Assembly (NCBI GenBank): GCA_964646435.1 | Contig: CAZYEJ010000010.1 | Location: 1 to 54,566 of the forward strand | Direction: 5' to 3' | DNA length: 54,566 nucleotides | Origin: UBA3076 sp964646435 | Lineage (GTDB): Bacteria; Desulfobacterota; Dissulfuribacteria; Dissulfuribacterales; UBA3076 | In this document: positions 26,226-35,600 of the stretch, one piece after another | Layout: the number at the start of each line of letters is the position of its first letter | How positions within the stretch are numbered: position 1 is the stretch's first letter | Notes under the pieces: model-generated | The model's database searches: none | What the model saw: only the letters and a program-made list of their open reading frames with translations | Told to the model about the DNA's origin: nothing | Program-made: the position numbers and the translations under genes

Positions 26226-28241
26226 ATGAAAATATCAACTAGCCAGGTAGTTGAATTCCTGGAAGGTCAGCGTTTTATCTGCGCCCAATGTATCGCTAAG
26301 AAGGGAGCCAGATATCACTTACTGACCCATCTTGGGAGGGAAATCAACCTTGCCTCCAGCCGTTTTATCCATGTATCCACGCAGCAATTATTTGCTAAAC
26401 CAAGAGATCTCCGTATTAAGAAACTATACGAAATTTATGACCGCAGAGAGGCACTGAAAGAAAAAATCAACATTCCTGAACTCTGGGAACTGGTTGAAGA
26501 CGAACAGGCACTCTGGCCCCCGGGGAAACTGGCTGAACTGGCATTTAACCAAGCAGTGGAGCCCGACCATGAAGCCGCCTTTATTCGGGCGGTAATAGAC
26601 GATCATACATACTTCAAATTCAGAGAGGGGATGATAAAAGTCCAATCTCCTGAGGCAGTCAAGCGAATTCTGGATCAACGTGCCAGAGAGGCAGAACGTT
26701 TTGCACGACTTATCAGGGGAAGCCAGTGGCTTGAGGACCTATGGTCAGATGATCCATCAAAAAAAGACCAGGCCATTAAAGAACTTGATGACCCGGATAT
26801 TTCGTTCTGGATATCAAATATTAAAAACTTCTGTATAAACGGAGACGAGTCAGAGCAGGCAGTTCTGGTTCGCGAACTGTTCAGGCAGGCAGGCCTTAGC
26901 AACCCCACAGCCCCCTTTAATACCCTTATCAAGGCAAAAATATGGGATGAAGAAGAAAATCTTGAGTTGCTCAGATATGAAATAGACACCGAGTTTTCCA
27001 AAGCGGTCATCCAACAGGCGGAAGCGCTGGCTGAATCCCCGGCAGATACAAAAAAAGAGGGCCGGGAGGACCTGACCGACCTCCATACTTTTACCATAGA
27101 TGGACCGGAAAGCCTGGATCTTGATGACGCATTGAGCTTCAGAAAGGTCAATAATGAATGGGAAATCGGTGTCCACATAACCGACATCGGGCTTCAGATA
27201 GAGCACGGCACCCCTTTATTTAAAGACTCAATCCAGAGGGGAACAACCATTTATTTGCCGGATCGTAAAATCTCAATGCTCCCTGAAATACTTTCCCAGG
27301 GGGCTTGGAGCCTTGAGATGGGAACGGATCGCAGGGCCCTATCCTTCTTCATATATTTGGACCCGAAAGGAAACATCCTCTCCCAGCGAATAGTCCGTAG
27401 CGTAATCAATGTTAAAAAGCGCCTTACGTACGAGGACGCCGAGGCAAGAATAGCGGAAGAAGGACATCTACTTCACACTCTTTATGAACTCTGCGTCGCC
27501 CGCCAGACCAGAAGAATTGAAGACGGCGCCCTTCCTCTGCCCATTCCCGAATTTGTCATACAGGTTGATGAGGCAGGAGAGGTAGAAGCAAAACTTTCTC
27601 AACCCGGGCCAGGCCGTTTTCTTATAGCAGAATGCATGATTCTGGCAAATCTTGTAGCAGCCCAATTTGTAAAGAATCATGCTATCCCGGCACTTTACCG
27701 AAGCCAACCTCCACCAAGGGACCGCATTATCTCCGGAAACGAAACAGATCTGTTGGCCAATTTCAGGCAAAGAAGACTCATCAGTAGAGGTAATCTGGGG
27801 ACTGAGCCCGATATACATCACTGTCTTGGTCTGGATGTATATACCACTATAACTTCTCCATTAAGACGTGGGGTTGATCTCCTTATGCAACAACAGATTA
27901 CATACATGCTTTCAGAAGGCAAACCACTTCACGCAAAAGAGGACCTGATAAAATTTGCCATATTCCTCCAACAGGGCCTTAGTGCTGCTGCTGCAGTACG
28001 CCAGGCAAGGACCCGTTACTGGCTGCTGAAACATCTGGAAAAAAGGAAAGATGCGCCACTTGATGCCTGGATACTGGAAACAGGTCACCGCAAAATATTT
28101 GCAGTACTTTCGGATTATCTTCTGACTGTGGAACTTCCGATAATACCGGGGCAGAAGTACTCCTGGGACCAACAAGTCAAGGTGCGAATCAAAAAAGTCA
28201 ACGCCAGGGAAAATATTCTAAAAATGGACTGGGGACACTAG
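26226..28241 (+). CDS. RNB-domain exoribonuclease (RNase II/R family)
   Basis: About 671 residues. The catalytic RNB core starts with FTIDGPESLDLDDALSF, whose Asp residues bind the metal. Later landmarks are GTTIYLPDRKISMLPE and the TSPLRRGVDLLMQQQ stretch that ends RNB domains. It should degrade RNA 3' to 5'. The 280-residue N-terminal part differs from standard cold-shock domains. An S1-like C-terminal segment is short. The ATG at 26226 (MKISTSQVVEFLEG) is preferred over an upstream ATG that would overlap the lipoprotein, although the ribosome site is weak. A word-repeat hairpin follows. Confidence 0.85.
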   Translation: MKISTSQVVEFLEGQRFICAQCIAKKGARYHLLTHLGREINLASSRFIHVSTQQLFAKPRDLRIKKLYEIYDRREALKEKINIPELWELVEDEQALWPPGKLAELAFNQAVEPDHEAAFIRAVIDDHTYFKFREGMIKVQSPEAVKRILDQRAREAERFARLIRGSQWLEDLWSDDPSKKDQAIKELDDPDISFWISNIKNFCINGDESEQAVLVRELFRQAGLSNPTAPFNTLIKAKIWDEEENLELLRYEIDTEFSKAVIQQAEALAESPADTKKEGREDLTDLHTFTIDGPESLDLDDALSFRKVNNEWEIGVHITDIGLQIEHGTPLFKDSIQRGTTIYLPDRKISMLPEILSQGAWSLEMGTDRRALSFFIYLDPKGNILSQRIVRSVINVKKRLTYEDAEARIAEEGHLLHTLYELCVARQTRRIEDGALPLPIPEFVIQVDEAGEVEAKLSQPGPGRFLIAECMILANLVAAQFVKNHAIPALYRSQPPPRDRIISGNETDLLANFRQRRLISRGNLGTEPDIHHCLGLDVYTTITSPLRRGVDLLMQQQITYMLSEGKPLHAKEDLIKFAIFLQQGLSAAAAVRQARTRYWLLKHLEKRKDAPLDAWILETGHRKIFAVLSDYLLTVELPIIPGQKYSWDQQVKVRIKKVNARENILKMDWGH

Positions 28242-28257
28242 GAATTTACTAACCGTT

Positions 28258-28467
28258 CAAAGGTTCAGGGTTCAGGGTTGTTTTGAAAAATGAACATCGA
28301 ACGTCCAACATCGAATAAAAAACAAACAAACACCAATACCGAACATTCAACAGCTATTTCTGTTTCTTCATCTTTTCCCATTCAACATTCGATGTTGGAC
28401 GTTCGATGTTCGATGTTCATCTTTTTCTTGCCCCTTGCCCCTTGAACCTTGAACCCTTGAACCTCTA
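28258..28467. repeat. Large inverted word-repeat locus (GAACATC / GGTTCAGG words)
   Basis: The left arm has GGTTCAGGGTTCAGGG, then GAACATCGAACGTCCAACAT. The right arm is the inverse: ATGTTGGACGTTCGATGTTC repeats, then CCCCTTGCCCCTTGAACC words. Both arms carry the same two vocabularies in mirrored order, so the transcript could fold into a long hairpin. It separates the RNase gene from the DUF2760 gene. Confidence 0.8.
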
Positions 28468-28492
28468 CGATATTTAGTTTAGGTATAAAATT

Positions 28493-29215
28493 ATGAAAAA
28501 TAGCAATCTTCACAGGAATATACTTGTAAGCTCACTTTTGTGTTTCGGCAGTCTGACCGGTCTGGCAGGAGCGGCAGTCTATTTTGATCCCACTCTTATG
28601 AATAACTGGATCGGCCCTGCCATGCTGGGAGCCCCTCCGGCAATTGGCCTGATCTTCTATCTCATAGCAAGATCGTGGACGAAAGAAATGGTTCCCTCCC
28701 AGGACGTAGAGAAAACTGTCGAACCCGCAGAAGAGAAAATCACGACAGGCCCTGAAACAGCACCGCCTCTGGACAAATCTGACGCCTTCAATCACCAAAT
28801 CACCAAATCACCAAATCACCAAATTCCTCATGCCTCTGAGATCGCTATAGTCCAGACTTTGGGTCTGCTCCAACGGGAAGGCCGGCTCATCGACTTCCTG
28901 CAGGAGGACATAGAAGCCTATGACGATGCCCAGATAGGTGCTGCGGTCAGAGAGGTCCATCGTGGGTGCAAGGCCGCACTAAAGGAAGTTTTTGGGCTCT
29001 CGCCCGTGCTTAAGGCCGCCGAGGGAAGCCAAGTGGAAATAGAGGAGGATTTTGACCCTACCCGGATCAAACTTATTGGCAATATCCGGGGCAATCCCCC
29101 TTTTAAGGGAACACTCCGCCACTGCGGATGGAAGTTCACTGAAATACACTTGCCCGAATGGACGGCAAAGGAGAAAACCGACGTCCTGGCACCTGCTGAA
29201 GTGGAGATATTGTGA
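28493..29215 (+). CDS. DUF2760 membrane-anchored protein
   Basis: 240 residues. Two hydrophobic segments near the N-terminus (residues 10-30 and 40-60) predict a membrane hairpin, followed by a variable linker and a C-terminal DUF2760 domain (IVQTLGLLQREGRLIDFLQE; RHCGWKFTEIHLPEW). DUF2760 genes typically precede an atypical Hsp70, as here, where stop and start overlap as GTGA. The role is unknown; a membrane partner or regulator of that Hsp70 is a fair inference. The linker is partly encoded by four tandem 8-bp repeats, which looks like an invasion of coding sequence by the word repeats seen between genes. Confidence 0.8.
   Translation: MKNSNLHRNILVSSLLCFGSLTGLAGAAVYFDPTLMNNWIGPAMLGAPPAIGLIFYLIARSWTKEMVPSQDVEKTVEPAEEKITTGPETAPPLDKSDAFNHQITKSPNHQIPHASEIAIVQTLGLLQREGRLIDFLQEDIEAYDDAQIGAAVREVHRGCKAALKEVFGLSPVLKAAEGSQVEIEEDFDPTRIKLIGNIRGNPPFKGTLRHCGWKFTEIHLPEWTAKEKTDVLAPAEVEIL
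28791..28822. repeat. Tandem octamer inside DUF2760 gene (ATCACCAA x4)
   Basis: Four exact copies of ATCACCAA in the linker-coding part, giving residues such as NHQITKSPNHQI. The unit is not a multiple of three, so gain or loss of one copy would shift the frame and truncate the protein before the DUF2760 domain. Confidence 0.85.
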
Positions 29216-31026
29216 ATGAACCCCGATATATTGTCGGCATAGACCTTGGTACCACCAACTGTGTTCTTTCTTACATAGACACCCAGGAAGAACATGACCT
29301 CACGGCAACTCCGATAAACATCTTTCAGGTACCTCAGCTTGTAGCCCCTGGAGAAATCGGGGAAAAGGATCTTCTCCCCTCCTTTATCTATCTCCCCACT
29401 GATCAGGAAAAACAGGGGGGAAGACTCACAATGTCATGGAATCCGTTTGGTGACCGGGTAGTCGGAACCTATGCCAAGTCCAGAGGAGCAGAGGTCCCTG
29501 GTAGGCTTGTTGTATCTGCCAAGAGCTGGCTATGTCATACCGGGGTGGATCGCACTGCCCCGATTTTGCCTACCGACGCCCCGGAAGATGTGCAAAAACT
29601 CTCCCCGATTGTGGCCACGGCCTCATACCTGCGCCACCTTAAGGCGGCATGGAACCAGACTGTTGCCAAAGAAAGCAAAGACCGGCTGGAAGAGCAGGCT
29701 ATATATCTTACCATTCCCGCATCCTTTGATGCAGTGGCCAGAGAACTCACCGTAAAGGCCGCAAGCTCAGCAGGCTTTGATAACATTACACTTCTGGAAG
29801 AACCTCAGGCGGCCTTTTATGCCTGGCTCCACGCACGCCGGGATAGCTGGAAGGAGGAAGTGGGTCCAGGGGACCTTATACTGGTCTGCGACATAGGAGG
29901 AGGCACCACGGATTTCAGCCTGATTCGCGTCACCAGCGAAGACGGAGAGTTCGGTCTTGAGCGGGTAGCAGTGGGTGATCACATACTCCTGGGAGGCGAC
30001 AACATGGATCTTGCCCTTGCATACAGCCTCAGCGAAGGCTTAAAAGCCAAGGGTACCCGGCTTGATTACCTCCAGATGCAAACACTCTGGCATAATGCCC
30101 GAATGGCAAAGGAAAAACTCCTTGCCGATCAAGAAATTTCAGAAGTCCCTGTGGTTATTCCTGGACGGGGATCAGGCCTCGTGGGGGGCACGGTCCGCAC
30201 CGCCCTGAGAAAAGAGCAGGTGGAATCTTTGATGCTTGAAGGTTTTCTCCCTACCTGCAAAAGTAATGAACGGCCTCAACATCATCCCAGGCTCGGACTC
30301 CAGGAAATGGGGCTGCCCTATGTGAGTGATACTGCCATAACCAGACATCTCGCCAGGTTTCTTGATATCCATTCAGATAAATCCGATTCCTCCCAGGGTG
30401 TGCCGGGACCTACTGCCATCCTGTTCAATGGAGGGGTATTAAAGCCCCGGATTATACGCCGGCGCATATTAGAGATTATTGCTCCATGGCTGCGTAAAAA
30501 GGGATCTCCTGAACTAAAGGAGCTTGCAAGCCCGGATCTGGATCTTGCTGTCGCGCAGGGTGCGTCATATTACGGCCTTGTATGCAGAGAAGGGGGACTC
30601 AGGATCAGGGGAGGCATCGCCCGTTCATACTACATGGGGATTGAAATCGCCAGGCCGGCAGTACCCGGCCTCCCTCCAGCCATAAAGGCCCTTTGTGTTG
30701 TTCCTCAGGGCATGGAAGAAGGCAGTTCAGTCTCCCTTCCGGAAAGGACTTTCGGACTTGTAGTCGGACAACCTGTGGAATTTCGTTTTCTGGCTTCTAC
30801 TATTAGGCCGGATGATAGTGTTGGAGACCTGATCAATGACTGGGATGAAACCATAGAACCCATAACGACCCTTCAGACATCCGTGGAGGCATCAGGGATT
30901 GAACCCGGAACCGTGATACCGGTTCAACTCGAGGCCACGGTCACGGAAATAGGCACCCTGGCCTTGTCCCTGGTCTCAAAAGAAAAAGACCTCCGCTTTG
31001 ATCTGGAATTTAATGTGCGTGGCTGA
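29212..31026 (+). CDS. Atypical Hsp70-family chaperone
   Basis: 604 residues. The actin-like ATPase core is clear: IVGIDLGTTNCVLSY (phosphate 1), LVCDIGGGTTDFSL (phosphate 2) and ILFNGGVLKPRII (adenosine region). The C-terminal 130 residues form a beta-rich part, while the long helical lid and the EEVD-like tail of DnaK are absent. It begins with a GTG overlapping the DUF2760 stop, with GGAG upstream, so the two are translationally coupled. It is followed after 12 bases by a HEAT-repeat gene. The substrate is unknown; it should act in the cytoplasm, perhaps at the membrane through DUF2760. Confidence 0.9.
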   Translation: MNEPRYIVGIDLGTTNCVLSYIDTQEEHDLTATPINIFQVPQLVAPGEIGEKDLLPSFIYLPTDQEKQGGRLTMSWNPFGDRVVGTYAKSRGAEVPGRLVVSAKSWLCHTGVDRTAPILPTDAPEDVQKLSPIVATASYLRHLKAAWNQTVAKESKDRLEEQAIYLTIPASFDAVARELTVKAASSAGFDNITLLEEPQAAFYAWLHARRDSWKEEVGPGDLILVCDIGGGTTDFSLIRVTSEDGEFGLERVAVGDHILLGGDNMDLALAYSLSEGLKAKGTRLDYLQMQTLWHNARMAKEKLLADQEISEVPVVIPGRGSGLVGGTVRTALRKEQVESLMLEGFLPTCKSNERPQHHPRLGLQEMGLPYVSDTAITRHLARFLDIHSDKSDSSQGVPGPTAILFNGGVLKPRIIRRRILEIIAPWLRKKGSPELKELASPDLDLAVAQGASYYGLVCREGGLRIRGGIARSYYMGIEIARPAVPGLPPAIKALCVVPQGMEEGSSVSLPERTFGLVVGQPVEFRFLASTIRPDDSVGDLINDWDETIEPITTLQTSVEASGIEPGTVIPVQLEATVTEIGTLALSLVSKEKDLRFDLEFNVRG

Positions 31027-31038
31027 GTATATTATTCC

Positions 31039-31905
31039 ATGTCATCTATAGTGCCATTTGATTCCAGAAAATGTCTCCTGACCCAGGCCAAGAAATACAT
31101 ATCTGATCCAGGACTAATAATTGCTGAAAAGGATCGGGCAATACCTTTGCTACTGCGGGCGCTCAAGCTTGGGGAGCTTAAACTCAGACGAGAAATTATC
31201 TTATTATTGGGAAGCTTTGCCAAAGAAGATGTCTACTGGCCATTGTATGAGATTATGTGCGACCCGGAAGAGCCGGACGAACTGAGAGATCAGGCAGCTT
31301 TACACCTCAGCGTAATAGGACCGTTTCTGGATGATCCCCATTCCCTGATCAAAAAATTGATTGCAGACATGAAAGACCCTGATACGGATATCAAAGTCCG
31401 TGCCATATTAGCCCTGGGCTGGGAAGGCAATATGGGAGCCGCTTTATCCCTGATTGAATGTCTCTATGACCTTGATGAAGAGATACAGGAAATAGCAGTC
31501 AGTGCGTTGTGTAACCTGAAGGACAGCCGTGTGCTTGGGCTTCTGTTTGACAGGATGCAGCATTGCTCTCTGGACCAGAAAAGGGCCATCCTCTTTAATC
31601 TGTGGAGGTTCAAGGATAAGCAAAAGGAAGTTACTGAAATTTATAGAAAAGAATTAGAACAAGGGGAACCCTCCCTGAGACTGTACATACTCATACTCCT
31701 GGGACAACTGGACAACAATATGAGCCACAAGGAACTCTATCGCTCTTTCCTCAAAGATCCCAATCCGAAGATAAGGGCCATTGCCCTTGAGCGCCTGGGT
31801 GCCATGAGGTCAATAGAACTTGAGCATGTTCTACCTTTTCTGGACGACCCTGCCATGGAAGTTAAAAGGACGGCCATAAGTATTGTCCAAAGTTATAAGA
31901 AGTAA
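31039..31905 (+). CDS. HEAT-repeat protein
   Basis: 288 residues made of helical repeats of about 30 residues. Examples are VRAILALGWEGNMGAALSLI, IAVSALCNLKDSRVLGLL and IRAIALERLGAMRSIELEHV, the HEAT/PBS-lyase repeat pattern used for protein binding. No catalytic motif or membrane segment is seen. It starts 12 bases after the Hsp70 gene and is probably the third gene of that operon, so a scaffold or adaptor for the chaperone is plausible. A word-repeat hairpin overlaps its stop. Confidence 0.8.
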   Translation: MSSIVPFDSRKCLLTQAKKYISDPGLIIAEKDRAIPLLLRALKLGELKLRREIILLLGSFAKEDVYWPLYEIMCDPEEPDELRDQAALHLSVIGPFLDDPHSLIKKLIADMKDPDTDIKVRAILALGWEGNMGAALSLIECLYDLDEEIQEIAVSALCNLKDSRVLGLLFDRMQHCSLDQKRAILFNLWRFKDKQKEVTEIYRKELEQGEPSLRLYILILLGQLDNNMSHKELYRSFLKDPNPKIRAIALERLGAMRSIELEHVLPFLDDPAMEVKRTAISIVQSYKK

Positions 31906-31956
31906 AGGCTGAAGGCTGAAGGCTGAAGGTAAAAGGCTTTTAGGGACCTTCAGCCT
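31905..31956. repeat. GAAGGCT tandem heptamers with hairpin
   Basis: Three tandem AGGCTGA heptamers start at the HEAT gene's stop. The last copy AGGCTGAAGGT (31920-31930) pairs perfectly with ACCTTCAGCCT (31946-31956). It sits between convergent genes and may stop transcription from both sides. Confidence 0.75.
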
Positions 31957-33448
31957 AATTAGATGCAAGGGGAATCTCAGGCATATAATCTTCAACAGCA
32001 GGGAATGATCGAAGGTCCTTGGCAATGCCAGCCTCTAAAAAATTGTTTACCCACCAAAAAATGTTTCTATGACGCACTACCTCCCTGAGCCTGTGCATCC
32101 TATTATGCCTTTCCGCTTGATCCATGTGAAATGCCTGATAAATGGCGTTGGACATTCCTTCAACATCATAGGGATTAACCATGATAGCCCCTCTATGCAA
32201 CTGGGCTGCAGCACCTGCAAACTCACTGAGAATCAGCACACCATTTTCTTCCAGGTTGCAGGCACAGTACTCTTTTGCGACCAGGTTCATCCCGTCTTTC
32301 AGCGGAGTAATTATAGCGATTTCAGCCAAACGATAATAGGCCAAAAGCTCAGAGCGGTCCAGGCTCCTGTAGAGATAGTGTATCGGCACCCAGCCTGATT
32401 GGGTAAATTGCCCATTTATTTCACCAACAAGGCGGTATAGCTCTGCCCTAAGCATCTGGTATTCAGGGACCTCCTCTCTGCTGGGGACTACGACCTGAAC
32501 CAGGGTGATTTTACCCTGAAGTTCAGGAAAACGGGAAAGTGCATCTTTAAAGGCCTCAAGCCTCTCCGGTATACCCTTGGTGTAGTCAAGGCGATCCACA
32601 CCCAGTATTACCTGGCGATTCGGTAAAGCCTCGTGGAGGTACCATGCCATATCGGCCACTTTTTTAGATTCTGCATCCCGGACAAATGCATCATAATCAA
32701 TACTGATAGGAAAGGCACCTACCCTGACCCGCTTATCTCCAACAATAACAGTAACGACGGATCCCCTTCCAGAAATCCTGATACCTGGGCTTATATGACG
32801 GAGGCACTGGACAAAATTCTTGCGGTCCCTCATGGTCTGAAAACCAACAAGTTCATATTCAAGGAGTGCCCTGAGGATCTGAGCTCTCCATGGTAATTTC
32901 ATAAAGATGTCCGCAGGCGGAAAGGGAATGTGGAGAAAAAATCCTGTGTTCCTTTCTATCCCAAGCTCCTTAAGGGACTGGGCCATATGCATGAGATGGT
33001 AGTCATGGACCCATATATAATCGGTTTTACTGCTGTGCTTTGTTGTAATTTCAGCAAATTTGCGGTTGACATTCAGATACTGCTGCCAATACCTGGGCTT
33101 AAAATTACAGCGAGTCTGTAAATCATGAAACAGGGGCCAGATAACCTCATTGGAGAATCCATAGTAGTAGTCGCCGACCTCATCGGCTGAGAGCGGTACT
33201 GGATAAAGCCTATATCCGGCCTCACGAGACGCCGGTTCCATGAGCCCGGCAAGATCTTCGTCATTGGTGCCTCCGGACCAACCGATCCAGATCCCTCTCC
33301 GGTTCCTGAAGACCGGAGCAAGTGCGGTCACAAGGCCACCTGTACCAGGTTTTATCTCCAATCCGTCCGGTCCATGGACCAGACGAATTGGCAAACGATT
33401 TGAAACTGCTACTATCCTGGTACCTGGCTCTTCCACACATTCCTCCAT
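31955..33448 (-). CDS. otsA: Trehalose-6-phosphate synthase
   Basis: 497 residues, GT20 family. It makes trehalose 6-phosphate from a nucleotide-activated glucose and glucose 6-phosphate. Typical landmarks are IVAVSNRLPIRL at the N-terminus, IWIGWSGG, YIWVHDYHLMHM, VDRLDYTKGIPERL with the sugar-phosphate site, and TPLKDGMNLVAKEY in the nucleotide-binding lobe. ATG at 33448 with AGGGA upstream. It is on the same strand as otsB and treT but separated from otsB by 116 bases, so it may have its own promoter or lie at the end of the operon. Confidence 0.94.
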   Translation of the reverse strand: MEECVEEPGTRIVAVSNRLPIRLVHGPDGLEIKPGTGGLVTALAPVFRNRRGIWIGWSGGTNDEDLAGLMEPASREAGYRLYPVPLSADEVGDYYYGFSNEVIWPLFHDLQTRCNFKPRYWQQYLNVNRKFAEITTKHSSKTDYIWVHDYHLMHMAQSLKELGIERNTGFFLHIPFPPADIFMKLPWRAQILRALLEYELVGFQTMRDRKNFVQCLRHISPGIRISGRGSVVTVIVGDKRVRVGAFPISIDYDAFVRDAESKKVADMAWYLHEALPNRQVILGVDRLDYTKGIPERLEAFKDALSRFPELQGKITLVQVVVPSREEVPEYQMLRAELYRLVGEINGQFTQSGWVPIHYLYRSLDRSELLAYYRLAEIAIITPLKDGMNLVAKEYCACNLEENGVLILSEFAGAAAQLHRGAIMVNPYDVEGMSNAIYQAFHMDQAERHNRMHRLREVVRHRNIFWWVNNFLEAGIAKDLRSFPAVEDYMPEIPLASN

Positions 33449-33564
33449 TTCTTCCCTAAAAAATTGCGACCTGAGCGCCGCAATAAGTGCCTAAAGTGAA
33501 CTAAAATTTTAAGTAGAATTGTGGTTAAGAATGAACTGTAACTAATGAATATATGTAACTAAAA

Positions 33565-34362
33565 TTATAGTCTTCTAATACTACATGCCTTGGCCCACTC
33601 TGCAAGAAATTGCAGAAGTTCCTCAGGAGGCTTTATCCAAAGGTCCGCTCCCGTAGTCCTTAGCTCGGACCTGACCAAGACCCCGATACCCCTGCCCTTG
33701 ATAGTGCGGAAGGCATCCTCGTCAGTTCTATCATCTCCGAGATATGCAGCAACCATATCTGACCCTGATTCCTGAAAAATGGTCTCAACCGCTTGGCCCT
33801 TGTGACATCCGGTCGCCCTGAATTCAAGCCCACCATCAAAGCTATGGAGACCAAGACCGTGCCCCTGTTCCAAAGAAGACGAAAGGCTATGGACCTGTGT
33901 CAAGATTTCCTCTGCCTTCTCTGGTGGGAGACCCCGCACATGGAATGCAATGCAACCTGGCTTTAACTCACAATAGGGCTCAAGGCCTGATGCTTTGGCC
34001 CAATCAAGGACCTCTTTCAATGCCTTATCCGCTTTAGCTCCAACAGGCAAAATCTTGTATGTACCGTCTGTATAAAGCCTTTCCCTACCGTGTGTTCCCC
34101 ATATCTCAGGAATGATTTGCAGTCCCAGCAGGGGCAGGAGGTCTTCCACGCTCCTTCCGCTTATTACAACGACCCTGCAACCACCAGTAACTATTATTTT
34201 TTCAAGGATCTTCCTTATCCCAAAATACGGCACCGCCTTATCCCGCTCCACTCTGAAAGGAGCAAGCGTGCCATCATAGTCAAGGAGTAAGGCCCTATTT
34301 CTACTTCTCGTCAATAAATCCCAAAACCATAAAATGTCCAGTCCTGGAGAAAGGACTCTCAT
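33565..34362 (-). CDS. otsB: Trehalose-6-phosphate phosphatase
   Basis: 265 residues, HAD superfamily. Motif I LLLDYDGTLAPF holds the nucleophilic Asp; motif II is VVVISGRSVEDL, and motif IV AYLGDDRTDEDAF binds Mg. It removes phosphate from trehalose 6-phosphate to give trehalose. Its ATG overlaps the treT stop as ATGA, so it is coupled to treT and not directly to otsA. Confidence 0.94.
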   Translation of the reverse strand: MRVLSPGLDILWFWDLLTRSRNRALLLDYDGTLAPFRVERDKAVPYFGIRKILEKIIVTGGCRVVVISGRSVEDLLPLLGLQIIPEIWGTHGRERLYTDGTYKILPVGAKADKALKEVLDWAKASGLEPYCELKPGCIAFHVRGLPPEKAEEILTQVHSLSSSLEQGHGLGLHSFDGGLEFRATGCHKGQAVETIFQESGSDMVAAYLGDDRTDEDAFRTIKGRGIGVLVRSELRTTGADLWIKPPEELLQFLAEWAKACSIRRL

Positions 34363-35600
34363 TGTACCATATCTATCCTGTCTTCAAGACCGTGAAGCAC
34401 ACCGATCATCAATGCAAGGTATTCCCTCAGGTGTCGTGTCAGAAGAAAATTCTCCAGAACAAGACGCCTTGCCCTGATGCCCATCTCTTCCAACCTGTCC
34501 GTACGGTGCAGCAGATAACGGATGCGCAGGGCAGCGCCCTCAGGACTTCTTACCCTGAAACCGGTAAAATGATCTACTACCTGGAGACGAATTCCACCTG
34601 TGTCTCCCCCGATCACCGGTTTTCCTTTCCACATTGCCTCTGTGACAGTGAGCCCAAAGCCCTCCTTTATGGACTTTTGAAGCACAATATCAGAGGCCCG
34701 CTGCAAGGCATTAATAGTTCTGTGGGCATCGGGCGGAAGAAGCAGTACATGGACGTCCTCGTTGTCTTCTGCAGCCTTTCTGACCTCATCAAGCACCTTT
34801 TCACCTTCAGGGTCATCAGTGGCACCGCCACCTGCCAAAACCAGTTGCAAAGGCACCATCTTCCTGGCCTGTTTGTAAGCCTCTATTACGCCAAGAGGAT
34901 CTTTAAACCGGTCAAACCTGGAGACCTGTAAAATCAAGGGCAGATCCGGTTTCAGACCGAATTGGTCAAAGACTTCACTGATCTCATCTTCGGGAAGATC
35001 AATATTTTTTTCACTCAAGGGATCTATGCTGGGGGCGATCAGGTACTGGGGATGAGGCAGAAGTTGAGCAAACTGCGCCAGGGAGAAGATGCTGGCATCA
35101 TAGTCCTGTATCCAGTTTTTTAAATACTTCCATACAGGACGATATGGACGGCTGCAGTCTATATGGCACCTCCATACCCACTTTCCACGCCTATTGGGAC
35201 AGAAGTTGAGAAATGGCGCTGGTTGCGGATCATGTATAAAGACAAAATCAGCCTCTTCAAGGACAGGCCGAAGTCGCTCGGCATTCTCTGCGTTAACGGT
35301 CTCATAGGCCTCCAGCATGGCCTCGGACAACTCTACCGGAAAGCCCTGGATGGCATTGTGAAACCCCTTGGTACATTGATAAAAATCAGGGCTACCCTCC
35401 AATACTTCCCACTTCACATCAAGACCCAGGGCCTCCATCATCGGAACCAGTTTCCTGAGGATCTCGGCCACTCCTCCACCTTCCTTGGTGGAATTTACAT
35501 GAACCACCTTCATGCCTTTGAGGGGAGCAGCCAACTGGTAAAGGTGATTTACTACGTCCCGGCCTGCCACTTCTGCATAGCGGTCAAGGAGTTCGTTCAT
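34359..35600 (-). CDS. treT: Trehalose synthase TreT (GT4)
   Basis: 413 residues of the GT4 glycosyltransferase family. Recognisable parts are KVVHVNSTKEGGGVAEIL at the N-terminal donor/acceptor lobe, DFVFIHDPQPAP, ILQVSRFDRFKDP and EGFGLTVTEAMWKGKPVI (the E-x7-E nucleotide-binding region). TreT makes trehalose directly from an NDP-glucose and glucose, and is known mainly from thermophilic archaea and bacteria. It overlaps its neighbours by ATGA on both sides (DUF5752 upstream, otsB downstream). A direct route next to otsAB is notable. Confidence 0.9.
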   Translation of the reverse strand: MNELLDRYAEVAGRDVVNHLYQLAAPLKGMKVVHVNSTKEGGGVAEILRKLVPMMEALGLDVKWEVLEGSPDFYQCTKGFHNAIQGFPVELSEAMLEAYETVNAENAERLRPVLEEADFVFIHDPQPAPFLNFCPNRRGKWVWRCHIDCSRPYRPVWKYLKNWIQDYDASIFSLAQFAQLLPHPQYLIAPSIDPLSEKNIDLPEDEISEVFDQFGLKPDLPLILQVSRFDRFKDPLGVIEAYKQARKMVPLQLVLAGGGATDDPEGEKVLDEVRKAAEDNEDVHVLLLPPDAHRTINALQRASDIVLQKSIKEGFGLTVTEAMWKGKPVIGGDTGGIRLQVVDHFTGFRVRSPEGAALRIRYLLHRTDRLEEMGIRARRLVLENFLLTRHLREYLALMIGVLHGLEDRIDMVQ

